A stretch of DNA of 14,343 nucleotides from an uncultured Paraglaciecola sp. (GTDB taxonomy: Bacteria; Pseudomonadota; Gammaproteobacteria; Enterobacterales; Alteromonadaceae), in NCBI GenBank assembly GCA_905479025.1, contig CAJQKX010000138.1:1-14343 (forward strand). The letters run 5' to 3'. The notes beneath the pieces are model-generated. The model made no database searches and was not told where the DNA came from. It was given only the letters and a program-made list of their open reading frames with translations. Shown here one piece after another: positions 1 through 6,043 of this stretch. Positions within the stretch are counted from its first letter, which is position 1. Each line of letters opens with the position of its first letter. The position numbers were made by a program, and so were the translations under genes.

Positions 1-240
1 CTTTTGAAAGTTTCTTGCGAATGCCATTGCGCAGCTAGTCTTTCCTCCCTCATTGATTCCCGTGAATCTATGAGCTCCACTTGGCAAGCCTCCTCCTAAT
101 GCGATGTCTAGATTTAAGCTTCCGCTTGGAATTTTATACTCTTCCGACTCGTGAAAATTATAATGATATTTTTTATTATCTTTATCTGATAGGAATTTTG
201 CTATTTGATCTGTTGTTTGAACTTCTTTTGTTTTACTCAT
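1..240 (-). CDS. uvsX: RecA/UvsX-type recombinase, N-terminal part (cut by window edge)
   Basis: The minus strand from 240 down to 1 is open for 80 codons and runs off the window, so only the N-terminus is visible. It begins MSKTKEVQTTDQ. Residues 39-55 read SGSLNLDIALGGGLPSG, the segment that precedes the Walker A loop in RecA/UvsX proteins. The P-loop follows at residues 61-69, GINEGGKTS, fitting GxxxxGKT/S with K67 and T68. In this family the protein is an ATP-dependent recombinase that coats single-stranded DNA and drives strand exchange for phage recombination, repair and recombination-dependent replication. The ATG overlaps the end of the upstream 110-aa gene by 8 bp (233-240), so it is probably translationally coupled. 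Walker B and the DNA-binding loops lie outside the window, so UvsX and RecA cannot be separated here; the symbol is provisional. Confidence 0.85.
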   Translation of the reverse strand, partial: MSKTKEVQTTDQIAKFLSDKDNKKYHYNFHESEEYKIPSGSLNLDIALGGGLPSGAHRFTGINEGGKTSCAMAFARNFQK

Positions 241-565
241 CTATAAATTGTCTAATTGTTTTTGTTTTTTTCGAGATTATCTTGTCTTCTCCTGTTTTTT
301 CTCCAAGCGGTATTTCTTTTTTGCAAGGAATTTTATAATTAAAGTCTAAATATTTTTTTTTGATTTTAGATAGCCCGTGTTCAGACCTGAGCATGGCTAG
401 AGAGGGCACCTTACTAATTGTCATCCTTTGCCAGAAGTTTTCATTCGGGAACATTTTCATAAGGTCATTCAAGAGCTTCATCTCTCTGGCCCAGAATATT
501 CGTTTTCCTTTGCTTGGCTCTTCGACTATTTTTTTAATTAATTCTTTCTTGTTTAGTTTTTTCAC
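233..565 (-). CDS. Conserved-looking 110-aa hypothetical protein coupled to uvsX
   Basis: This basic 110-residue protein has no signal peptide or membrane segment. I do not recognise a catalytic motif. Residues about 20-60 (KRIFWAREMKLLNDLMKMFP, then NENFWQRM) are rich in aromatic and basic residues and predicted helical; the C-terminal half is Lys/Glu rich. The start used is GTG at 565: the frame is open upstream but has no ATG, and the first internal ATG (residue 29) would remove much of the structured part. No Shine-Dalgarno is visible before the GTG. The stop lies inside the uvsX start region (8-bp overlap), and the gene begins 31 bp after the 662-aa gene. A role in recombination or replication, such as a recombinase mediator or loader, is only an inference from the neighbour. 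Confidence 0.75.
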   Translation of the reverse strand: MKKLNKKELIKKIVEEPSKGKRIFWAREMKLLNDLMKMFPNENFWQRMTISKVPSLAMLRSEHGLSKIKKKYLDFNYKIPCKKEIPLGEKTGEDKIISKKTKTIRQFIDE

Positions 566-571
566 TAAACT

Positions 572-600
572 AGTATAGTTTATAATATCATTAAAGTCAA
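572..600 (-). promoter_or_regulatory. Candidate sigma70-type promoter for the 110-aa/uvsX pair
   Basis: On the minus strand TTGACT (600-595) is separated by exactly 17 bases from TATACT (577-572). Each hexamer differs from the bacterial consensus at one position. The predicted transcription start falls at about 565, which is the GTG start codon, so a transcript from here would be nearly leaderless. The -35 box overlaps the TGA stop of the 662-aa gene. In AT-rich DNA such matches arise by chance, hence modest confidence. Confidence 0.4.
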
Positions 601-2585
601 GATATATATTCGTAAGATACGTTTTGTTTTTTATATTCTCTGTTGCTGAGATGTGCGTCGATTATTTTTTTTCTTTTAGATTCGTAAATTTCTTTCATTT
701 TTTCGATAGATTTTACTCCTGCTTCTCCGTCGATCTCTAGACTGACTCCGATAAGAGTGTTAATTATATCCTTGTCAAATTTACTTTGTCTTATGTACTT
801 ATGCACTCCTCCGAGAGATGATGGTATCTCTAGCGAGCAAATTCCTTTTTCTGAGGTTTCAATTTTTATTAGTAAACTTTTTTTGTTTTTTATATTTAGA
901 TTTTCTTCTAGGATTTTGTTTTTTTGGCTTACTAGGTCTGCGATTTTACTTTCGAGCTCTTTGTTTGGGGTTAGTGAATCACTTAATAATTTTTCGTTTT
1001 GATTTTTTAGAGTTTTATTTTTTAACTTCAGGTCGTTAATTTTAGTTTTTATTTCTGTTATTTTATTTAAGCTTAAGTGAACTTCTGATTTGAGGTCTTT
1101 GATTTGTTCTTTATTTTTATCGTGCGCGGCTATTACGCTTTTTATTTCTCTTGCGCTTTTGACGGCTTGATCGGCCTTGTCTAGGAGTTTACCTTTGTTT
1201 ATTTTTATTTCTTTTATTTCTCTCGATGCACTTTCCTTTTGTCGAGTTAGCTCTTCGATTTCTTTTGTTATTTCGGATGTGTTTTCTTTTTTTAGTATTT
1301 CTTGGCAAGACTCTAGTTTTAATTGTCTTAAAGTCTCTTTGTTTTCTGATATCTCTTGTTTATATTTTTTTGCTTGACCCTCTTGAAGTTCTAACATTTT
1401 GTTCTCTTGTTCAAGATCTTTCTTTCTCTCTTCTATTTTTAATTCGTCGTCTTCCAGTTTTTTTTGCTGGCCTTCGATCTCTGCAATTCTTAGAAAAAGG
1501 GCTGCTTCGTCAAGCTCAATCTTTGGAAATTTTTTGCTCAGACTGATGTGTGCCGCTAAAACAAGTAATATCGCTAGAGGATCAAATACAAAAATTAATA
1601 TTATTATAACTATTCTTACGGCTTTGCCTGTATCAAATTCTACTCCCGTCAAGTCTGCAATTAACTCCGCTACATATTTTACTGGACCTATTTCCGCCTC
1701 TAGCTGGCGAGAGCCGTCGTTTAAACCGAACTTTTTTACCTCAAGTTCATCTATAGTGTCTCTTGCTTTTGCTATGTTGTTATTAAGTTCTTCTGTTTTT
1801 TTCTCAAGATCTTCTGGTTTTTCGAATCCTATATTTTGGTAGTCTTGTATACGTTTTCTTATATCTGATATAATCGTTGATGTTTCATCTCGATATTTAG
1901 ATATTCTCGATTCAATTAGTTTCTTTTTTGAGCTTAGTTCTTGGCGCTCGGTTAATTGTTCGGCCATTTTCTTTTCGAGATCTTTCTTTTTACTCGAAAA
2001 TAATCCTCCTGATTTGTTTTTAATCTCTTCGATTTCATTATTCATCTGCTTGATTCTTTCGTTTACAGGCTCAAGCATTCTTTGGTCTAGCGCTATATCT
2101 TTCTCTAGCTGTTCGGTAAGTTGCTTAATTTTATTTTGCTCTAGACTAATATTTTCAGCGCTTTTATCGCTGAAGTTTTGGTTTTTATATTCATTTTTTT
2201 CAATCAATTCTTTTTGCCTAACAATGTACTCTTTCTCTCTTTCAATTTTTGCCTCTACTTGAGTGACTAACGCGGCAGCTTTTTCAGCATCTTGTTCATG
2301 CTCAATGTGGGATTTGCTTAAAAAGCCAAATATGCCCATGCTTGTTATTCCCATGAGAATTAAGATTGCTGAAAATAGATATGCTTTTAAGGTTTTTGGC
2401 GCACTTTTCCAATTCCTGTGGAGCCATATTGCCGCAATGATTTTTCCGACTTCAAGGGCTATCCCCATTGCGATGACAGCCTCAATTGACCCTGGAAAAA
2501 TTGTTGCAAGTCCAATAATGCTGAAATATGCAGCAATAATCGAAATGCTTAATGCTGAAACTAAGGTTGATATTGCAAAGATCAT
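597..2585 (-). CDS. Large membrane-anchored coiled-coil protein
   Basis: The 662-residue protein has a clear modular layout. An N-terminal membrane region holds about three hydrophobic helices (roughly residues 2-29, 33-55 and 67-90), including EVGKIIAAIWLHRNWK. A long Glu/Lys/Gln-rich coiled coil runs from about 92 to 300. A fourth hydrophobic helix at about 322-349 (KAVRIVIIILIFVFDPLAIL) follows the conserved-looking GPVKYVAELIADLTG. A second coiled coil spans about 355-570, and the C-terminal tail (575-662) appears globular then helical. I know this architecture as a 'coil-containing protein' of T4-like marine phages; its function is not established. The ATG start overlaps the upstream gene's TGA (ATGA, 2585-2582), which fixes the start. 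Its placement beside uvsX on the strand opposite the virion genes argues against a simple tape-measure role. It may organise membrane-associated replication or interfere with the host envelope (inference). Confidence 0.85.
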   Translation of the reverse strand: MIFAISTLVSALSISIIAAYFSIIGLATIFPGSIEAVIAMGIALEVGKIIAAIWLHRNWKSAPKTLKAYLFSAILILMGITSMGIFGFLSKSHIEHEQDAEKAAALVTQVEAKIEREKEYIVRQKELIEKNEYKNQNFSDKSAENISLEQNKIKQLTEQLEKDIALDQRMLEPVNERIKQMNNEIEEIKNKSGGLFSSKKKDLEKKMAEQLTERQELSSKKKLIESRISKYRDETSTIISDIRKRIQDYQNIGFEKPEDLEKKTEELNNNIAKARDTIDELEVKKFGLNDGSRQLEAEIGPVKYVAELIADLTGVEFDTGKAVRIVIIILIFVFDPLAILLVLAAHISLSKKFPKIELDEAALFLRIAEIEGQQKKLEDDELKIEERKKDLEQENKMLELQEGQAKKYKQEISENKETLRQLKLESCQEILKKENTSEITKEIEELTRQKESASREIKEIKINKGKLLDKADQAVKSAREIKSVIAAHDKNKEQIKDLKSEVHLSLNKITEIKTKINDLKLKNKTLKNQNEKLLSDSLTPNKELESKIADLVSQKNKILEENLNIKNKKSLLIKIETSEKGICSLEIPSSLGGVHKYIRQSKFDKDIINTLIGVSLEIDGEAGVKSIEKMKEIYESKRKKIIDAHLSNREYKKQNVSYEYIS

Positions 2586-2821
2586 GGTATTTTATGGTTT
2601 GAGTTTGGCGGCTGTTTTTTATTTGCGGGGTCTATTACTGATATGTCTAGCCGGTTCGAATTGGGATAACGCCCTCCGTTGTCATTTGGGTAATAGCTTC
2701 GGTCACCTTTTGTTGAGTTTGTTGTGACTTGCTGCTGGGAGGGGTAATCGATCGAAGTGGGGTTTTGGTTTCGATTATCGTTACTGTATCTAAAGTTTGA
2801 ATTTTTTGTGTGTTTGCTCAT
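2582..2821 (-). CDS. 79-aa Asn/Ser/Pro-rich disordered protein
   Basis: This short protein is dominated by Asn, Ser, Pro, Tyr and Gln and has no hydrophobic core, so it is expected to be disordered. The only ordered-looking piece is a central SNRLDISVID (about residues 55-64). I do not recognise a family. Support for a real gene comes from context: an ATG start 21 bp after the stop of the 58-aa gene, the GTGTATAATAAT element 16 nt upstream of the ATG, and a 4-bp ATGA overlap with the following 662-aa membrane protein. It may be an adaptor or partner of that protein (inference). The opposite strand is also open here, but that frame has no comparable context. Confidence 0.6.
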   Translation of the reverse strand: MSKHTKNSNFRYSNDNRNQNPTSIDYPSQQQVTTNSTKGDRSYYPNDNGGRYPNSNRLDISVIDPANKKQPPNSNHKIP

Positions 2822-2828
2822 GTTGATT

Positions 2829-2837
2829 ATTATACAC
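2829..2837 (-). promoter_or_regulatory. GTGTATAAT element upstream of the 79-aa gene
   Basis: Minus strand 2837-2829 reads GTGTATAAT, containing an exact TATAAT (2834-2829). The G is 16 nt before the ATG at 2821. It is one of four similar elements in this window placed 14-16 nt before start codons. It may act as a -10-like phage promoter or a leader signal; the sequence alone does not decide. Confidence 0.4.
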
Positions 2838-2842
2838 TTTTA

Positions 2843-3019
2843 TTATTCTGATATTTCTGACATTTTTACGGTAATGGTCTGTCCGTTGTCAAGATCTATG
2901 ACTGCAAAAACAGCTCCGTCATCCGGGCCTCCTATTTCTTCGTATTCGCTTACAATCGAGCCTTTTATCTCTCCGTTATCAGTTATAACTATACATTGGT
3001 TGTTTTTTTTGTCAGACAT
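2843..3019 (-). CDS. 58-aa acidic beta-rich hypothetical protein
   Basis: From the ATG at 3019 the product is 58 residues (starts MSDKKNNQCIVITDNGEIKG, ends KMSEISE). The frame can be opened five codons earlier at a GTG (3034), but that GTG is part of the GTGTATACA element shared with other gene starts, so I prefer the ATG. The protein is acidic, with alternating hydrophobic stretches (CIVIT, GAVFAVIDL, QTITVKM), suggesting a small all-beta fold. No known motif is recognised; the single Cys (C9) has no obvious partner. It is the first gene of the minus-strand block and lies divergently from the portal gene, with 93 bp between the two starts. Confidence 0.7.
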   Translation of the reverse strand: MSDKKNNQCIVITDNGEIKGSIVSEYEEIGGPDDGAVFAVIDLDNGQTITVKMSEISE

Positions 3020-3027
3020 AATAAATG

Positions 3028-3034
3028 TATACAC
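3028..3034 (-). promoter_or_regulatory. GTGTATA element upstream of the 58-aa gene
   Basis: Minus strand 3034-3028 reads GTGTATA, followed by CATTTATT and the ATG at 3019, with the G 15 nt before the start codon. There is no Shine-Dalgarno sequence. It is the minus-strand counterpart of the element facing the portal gene across the same intergenic region. Confidence 0.4.
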
Positions 3035-3046
3035 ACGCTAGAAAAA

Positions 3047-3100
3047 ACAAAAGTCAGAAGTTAACTTTTAACTTTTAGTAGACTTTGCTTTGACTTTTGT
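3047..3100. repeat. 10-bp perfect inverted repeat in the divergent control region
   Basis: ACAAAAGTCA (3047-3056) and TGACTTTTGT (3091-3100) are exact reverse complements separated by 34 bp. The spacer holds AT-rich direct repeats of ACTTTT (from about 3064 to 3076). Read toward each flanking gene, both arms present the same TGACTTTTGT: the right arm runs directly into the GTGTA element of the portal gene, and the left arm lies upstream of that of the 58-aa gene. The 34-nt loop and absence of a T-run argue against a terminator. A paired regulator-binding site or mirrored promoter element is more likely (inference). Confidence 0.55.
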
Positions 3101-3110
3101 GTACCATAAT
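3099..3110 (+). promoter_or_regulatory. GTGTACCATAAT element upstream of the portal gene
   Basis: GTGTACCATAAT (3099-3110) places the leading G 14 nt before the portal ATG (3113) and contains the -10-like CATAAT. No Shine-Dalgarno is present. A four-codon frame (ATG AAT GAG TAA, from 3109) overlaps the start in another frame. Confidence 0.4.
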
Positions 3111-3112
3111 GA

Positions 3113-5098
3113 ATGAGTAAAAGGAAATATGTTAAAAGCTCTAGTTACTGGGAGAAGTTCAATAAAGATGAAAATTCTGATCTGAACGATGCCCTCAAGA
3201 GTTTTTCTTCAGAGCCGTCTTCTTCTGGGGAGCCTTATTATATAGAGTCTCAAGCCGCATATAGCAGAACCAAGTCTGGGGGAGACGAATTTGCGTCAAG
3301 AAGAAATTTAGCTCATAAGTCTGATAAAAAACACAGATTTTCTAATATTGCAGGAGGTATGCTTCCTTATTCGTATGGACAAGACGGAGTTAATGTTAGG
3401 GATTCTATAGAGCTTTGCCAGAAAGCTTATGCTAATATATCTGTATTTAGAAATGCTATAGACGTCATGTCTGAATTCGCCAACTCTGGAATATATCTTG
3501 AAGGAGGAACAAAGAGTTCTAGGGATTTTGTTTATAAATGGTTCGAAAGAATTAACCTGTGGAACCTAAAAGATCAATACTTTAGGGAGTATTATCGTAG
3601 CGGGAACATATTTCTTTATAGGGTTGACGGAAAATTTTCAAAGACCGATTTTGACAAGATAACAAAAATCTATGGATCCTCTCTGTCTTTAAAACCTGGA
3701 AAGCTTCCAGTGAAATATATTTTACTTAACCCGTACGATATAGTAGCCAAGAATGGATCTTCGTTTGATAATGGTTTGTATGAAAAAATATTAAGCCAAT
3801 ATGATATAGAAAGACTCAAGAGTCCGAAAACCGAATATGATAAGCAGGTTTTTGAATCTCTTGACGTAGATATTAAAGAGCAGATACTCAAGGGGGGTTA
3901 CAACTCTGATGGAGTTAATGTCAAATTAGATCCCGCCCACTTAGTTTACTCTTTCTATAAAAAGCAGGATTATGAACCTTTCGCTATTCCTTTTGGGTAT
4001 CCTGTTTTAGACGATATAAATTTTAAGCTGGAGTTGAAGCAAATTGATCAAGCTATATGTAGGACTATAGAAAATGTAATCTTACTTATAACTATGGGCG
4101 CCGAGCCTGACAAGGGAGGAATAAACCCTAGGAACATGGAGGCGATGCAAAACCTTTTTAAAAACGAAAGTGTTGGGAGGGTCTTGGTTAGCGACTATAC
4201 AACTAAGGCTCAATTCGTGATACCTGACATAGGCAAAGTTGTGGGGCCCGCAAAGTATGAAGTGATAAACAACGACATTCGAGATGGTTTACAAAATGTA
4301 ATAGTCGGTGATGAGAGATATAGTAATACTCAGGTTAAGGCTAAGATATTTCTAGAGAGGCTCGAGGAATCTAGAAACGCTTTTATTTACGATTTTCTTC
4401 AACCTCAAGTCAAGATGGTTTGTCAAAATTTAGGTTTTAGGAAATATCCTACTGTAAAATTTGAGCAAACTGATATAAAAGACGAGGTTCAGTTACAAAG
4501 GGTTGCTACAAGATTGATGGAATTGGGTATAATTACTCCTGAACAAGGAATGGATGTTTTGGAAAAAGGTTCTTATCCTAAACCTGAGGATATGGAGTCT
4601 GCGCAAAAAATATATATAGATCAAAGAAAGGAGGGTATGTATAACCCTATAGTTGGCGGAGTTCCTATGGTTGGCCCGGGGTCAGAAGAGGGAGGGGAGT
4701 TAGACCAGGGCAAGAAAGAAGTAGGTAGGCCAGTCGGAACTTCTGGTGTTCCTCAAAATAAATCGTCCGATTCTAGCGATTTGTATTCCAGAGAAGGGAT
4801 TCAAGAAACTATTTATAAGACTGAAGCTTTACGCAGTTTTGGTTACAAGCAAATGAGGCAGAAGCTCAAAAAAAAGAGCCTTAAGTCAGCTGAAAAGAAA
4901 ATGGTTGATGATTTATGCGAATCCATTATAGTCTCCTCAGCGGGGGACGATTGGGAGTCAATGCTGAAAGAATGCTTGGGTGACCCTAATAAAATTGAAT
5001 GTTTATCTGCTCAATCCGGGGTTCAGTCTATATCTATTAGTCACGGCTTAGATCTTTACTCTGCCGCGCTTTTATACCACAGCGATAGGAGGGATTAA
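3113..5098 (+). CDS. Portal protein with C-terminal extension
   Basis: The portal forms the ring at the capsid vertex through which DNA is packaged and to which the neck attaches. The 661-residue product matches large-phage portal style: residues 97-175 (DSIELCQKAYANISVFRNAI to YYRSGNIFLYRVDGK); 200-215 (VKYILLNPYDIVAKNG); the helical 300-330 region (ELKQIDQAICRTIENVILLI); 380-430 (YEVINNDIRDGLQNVIVGDE); and 470-525, where LGIITPEQGMDVLEKGSYPK and EGMYNPIVGGVPM lead to GRPVGTSG at 538-545. T4 gp20 has 524 residues; here about 100 residues follow the usual end, with a Gly/Ser/Pro linker (520-560) and a helical, Lys-rich tail. The divergent neighbours are non-virion genes. The next gene starts two bases after the stop. 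Assignment rests on recognised sequence style rather than a search. Confidence 0.82.
   Translation: MSKRKYVKSSSYWEKFNKDENSDLNDALKSFSSEPSSSGEPYYIESQAAYSRTKSGGDEFASRRNLAHKSDKKHRFSNIAGGMLPYSYGQDGVNVRDSIELCQKAYANISVFRNAIDVMSEFANSGIYLEGGTKSSRDFVYKWFERINLWNLKDQYFREYYRSGNIFLYRVDGKFSKTDFDKITKIYGSSLSLKPGKLPVKYILLNPYDIVAKNGSSFDNGLYEKILSQYDIERLKSPKTEYDKQVFESLDVDIKEQILKGGYNSDGVNVKLDPAHLVYSFYKKQDYEPFAIPFGYPVLDDINFKLELKQIDQAICRTIENVILLITMGAEPDKGGINPRNMEAMQNLFKNESVGRVLVSDYTTKAQFVIPDIGKVVGPAKYEVINNDIRDGLQNVIVGDERYSNTQVKAKIFLERLEESRNAFIYDFLQPQVKMVCQNLGFRKYPTVKFEQTDIKDEVQLQRVATRLMELGIITPEQGMDVLEKGSYPKPEDMESAQKIYIDQRKEGMYNPIVGGVPMVGPGSEEGGELDQGKKEVGRPVGTSGVPQNKSSDSSDLYSREGIQETIYKTEALRSFGYKQMRQKLKKKSLKSAEKKMVDDLCESIIVSSAGDDWESMLKECLGDPNKIECLSAQSGVQSISISHGLDLYSAALLYHSDRRD
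5087..5093 (+). promoter_or_regulatory. Strong Shine-Dalgarno for the 297-aa fibre gene
   Basis: AGGAGGG lies inside the last codons of the portal gene, seven bases before the ATG at 5101. It is the strongest ribosome site in the window and contrasts with the starts that carry a GTGTA element and no purine-rich site. It fixes the ATG and supports portal-fibre cotranscription. Confidence 0.75.
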
Positions 5099-5100
5099 GG

Positions 5101-5994
5101 ATGGGCGCTTTCGAAACTTTCGTTAACGCTAATCTGGGAATAAGAAAGCCTTTAATCCTAGACTCTGGACCTCCTTCTGATAGCGACAAGGCCGCGGGAA
5201 TTATTGGGTCTGAGTATATAGATCTTGATAGCAATTTCTTATACGAAAAAACTGGAGAAAACAATTCCGCAGACTGGGCTTTTACTAGAAAACTAGGAGA
5301 TTCGCTTGGGGAGTTCTCTTCTGATATTTCTTCCGATTTTTCTAGTGGTATTTCTGTTATATCTCAAGATTTAGTGAACCTGTCCGGTGACCTGCAGAAT
5401 TCTTTAGATATTATTTCTTCAGGAGCTTCTTCTGGCCTTGCCGAAGGCGTATCAAGTCTTTTACAAGAGCTAAGTGGATTGTCTGGAAAATTAGAAGATG
5501 TTTCCTCTAGCTCTTTCTCTTCTTCTGTTAATGTGCCATCTGGGGTAAATGAGCTTTCGTTTTCTTACGAAGATTTAGGGGTTGGTAAGGTTTTTCAGAG
5601 CAAACCTAAAATAGCTATTTCTTTAGGGTCAAGACTTGATTCTCCTCCTGTTGGTCACTATGCGTTTATGACGTATGGAATAAATACCACGGGGTTTTCT
5701 GTATCTTTTTCTTCCAAGATTCAAGAGGATGATTTATTTTTGGATTTAATAATAAATGGAAATAAACTTTCTACATCATCTTCTATTCAGTGGTTCGAGG
5801 ATGATGGGTCTAATAATCTATCATTAAGAACCTCAAGTTTTGAATCTAAGGATCCTTCAATTGAGTTGTGGGAGGAGGTTCCTGGAAATAGCTATAGGTT
5901 AAGAGAGTCAGGGGTTTTATCCGATTCAGAATTTACGCAATATTTTCAAGAAGATTCTAGTGGAAATATATATCCAACTGATTCTCCTGGTTAA
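5101..5994 (+). CDS. Ser-rich tail-fibre-like protein with H-lectin-like domain
   Basis: This 297-residue protein is very rich in Ser and Gly. Residues 1-65 (from MGAFETFVNANLGIRKPL to SADWAFTRKLG) resemble the N-terminal segment of marine phage fibre and structural proteins. Residues about 66-140 form a Ser/Leu/Ile heptad region consistent with a trimeric coiled-coil shaft. Residues about 147-218 (from KVFQSKPKIAISL through NTTGFSVSFSSKI) have the pattern of H-type lectin-like beta-sandwich domains, which bind sugars in known members. The C-terminal 80 residues are acidic and unrecognised. It starts right after the portal with a strong AGGAGGG site. Probably a virion adhesin or fibre component; the lectin call is by pattern and is less sure than the structural role. 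Confidence 0.7.
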   Translation: MGAFETFVNANLGIRKPLILDSGPPSDSDKAAGIIGSEYIDLDSNFLYEKTGENNSADWAFTRKLGDSLGEFSSDISSDFSSGISVISQDLVNLSGDLQNSLDIISSGASSGLAEGVSSLLQELSGLSGKLEDVSSSSFSSSVNVPSGVNELSFSYEDLGVGKVFQSKPKIAISLGSRLDSPPVGHYAFMTYGINTTGFSVSFSSKIQEDDLFLDLIINGNKLSTSSSIQWFEDDGSNNLSLRTSSFESKDPSIELWEEVPGNSYRLRESGVLSDSEFTQYFQEDSSGNIYPTDSPG

Positions 5995-5999
5995 TATGT

Positions 6000-6025
6000 G
6001 TGTATATATAAAACATATATAAATA
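6000..6025 (+). promoter_or_regulatory. T4-like late promoter (TATAAATA) before the fibre cassette
   Basis: The 49-bp gap before the 373-aa gene holds an exact TATAAATA (6018-6025), the classical T4-type late promoter -10 sequence read by a gp55-like late sigma factor. It is 18 nt from the ATG at 6044. A related TATATAAAA (6003-6011) lies just upstream, making a tandem arrangement, and a GTGTATA sits at 6000-6006. No purine-rich ribosome site precedes the ATG. The promoter would drive the 373-, 893-, 665- and 500-aa genes separately from the portal. Confidence 0.55.
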
Positions 6026-6043
6026 CATTACAATCTTAATATT

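Noticed and set aside
81..338. Plus-strand 85-aa open frame
   Set aside because: It lies opposite the uvsX and 110-aa genes, is Leu/Phe rich as expected for the complement of Lys/Glu-rich coding DNA, and has no start signal.
757..2727. Several plus-strand open frames of 66-154 codons
   Set aside because: They are the antisense of the coiled-coil gene. Their Ser/Phe/Leu-rich products mirror its Lys/Glu/Arg codons, and none has a ribosome site or recognisable domain.
3047..3100. Inverted repeat as a terminator or attachment site
   Set aside because: The loop is 34 nt, no T-run follows, it sits upstream of two divergent starts, and no integrase gene is visible in this window.
3084..3110. MotA-box-like TTTGCTT followed by CATAAT (T4 middle promoter)
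   Set aside because: The implied transcription start would fall inside the portal start codon region, and a portal gene is expected to be late; the match is too weak.
4868..4875. A8 run in the portal gene as a possible frameshift site
   Set aside because: No alternative-frame reading of useful length continues from it, no downstream stimulatory hairpin is evident, and the portal frame continues with plausible protein.
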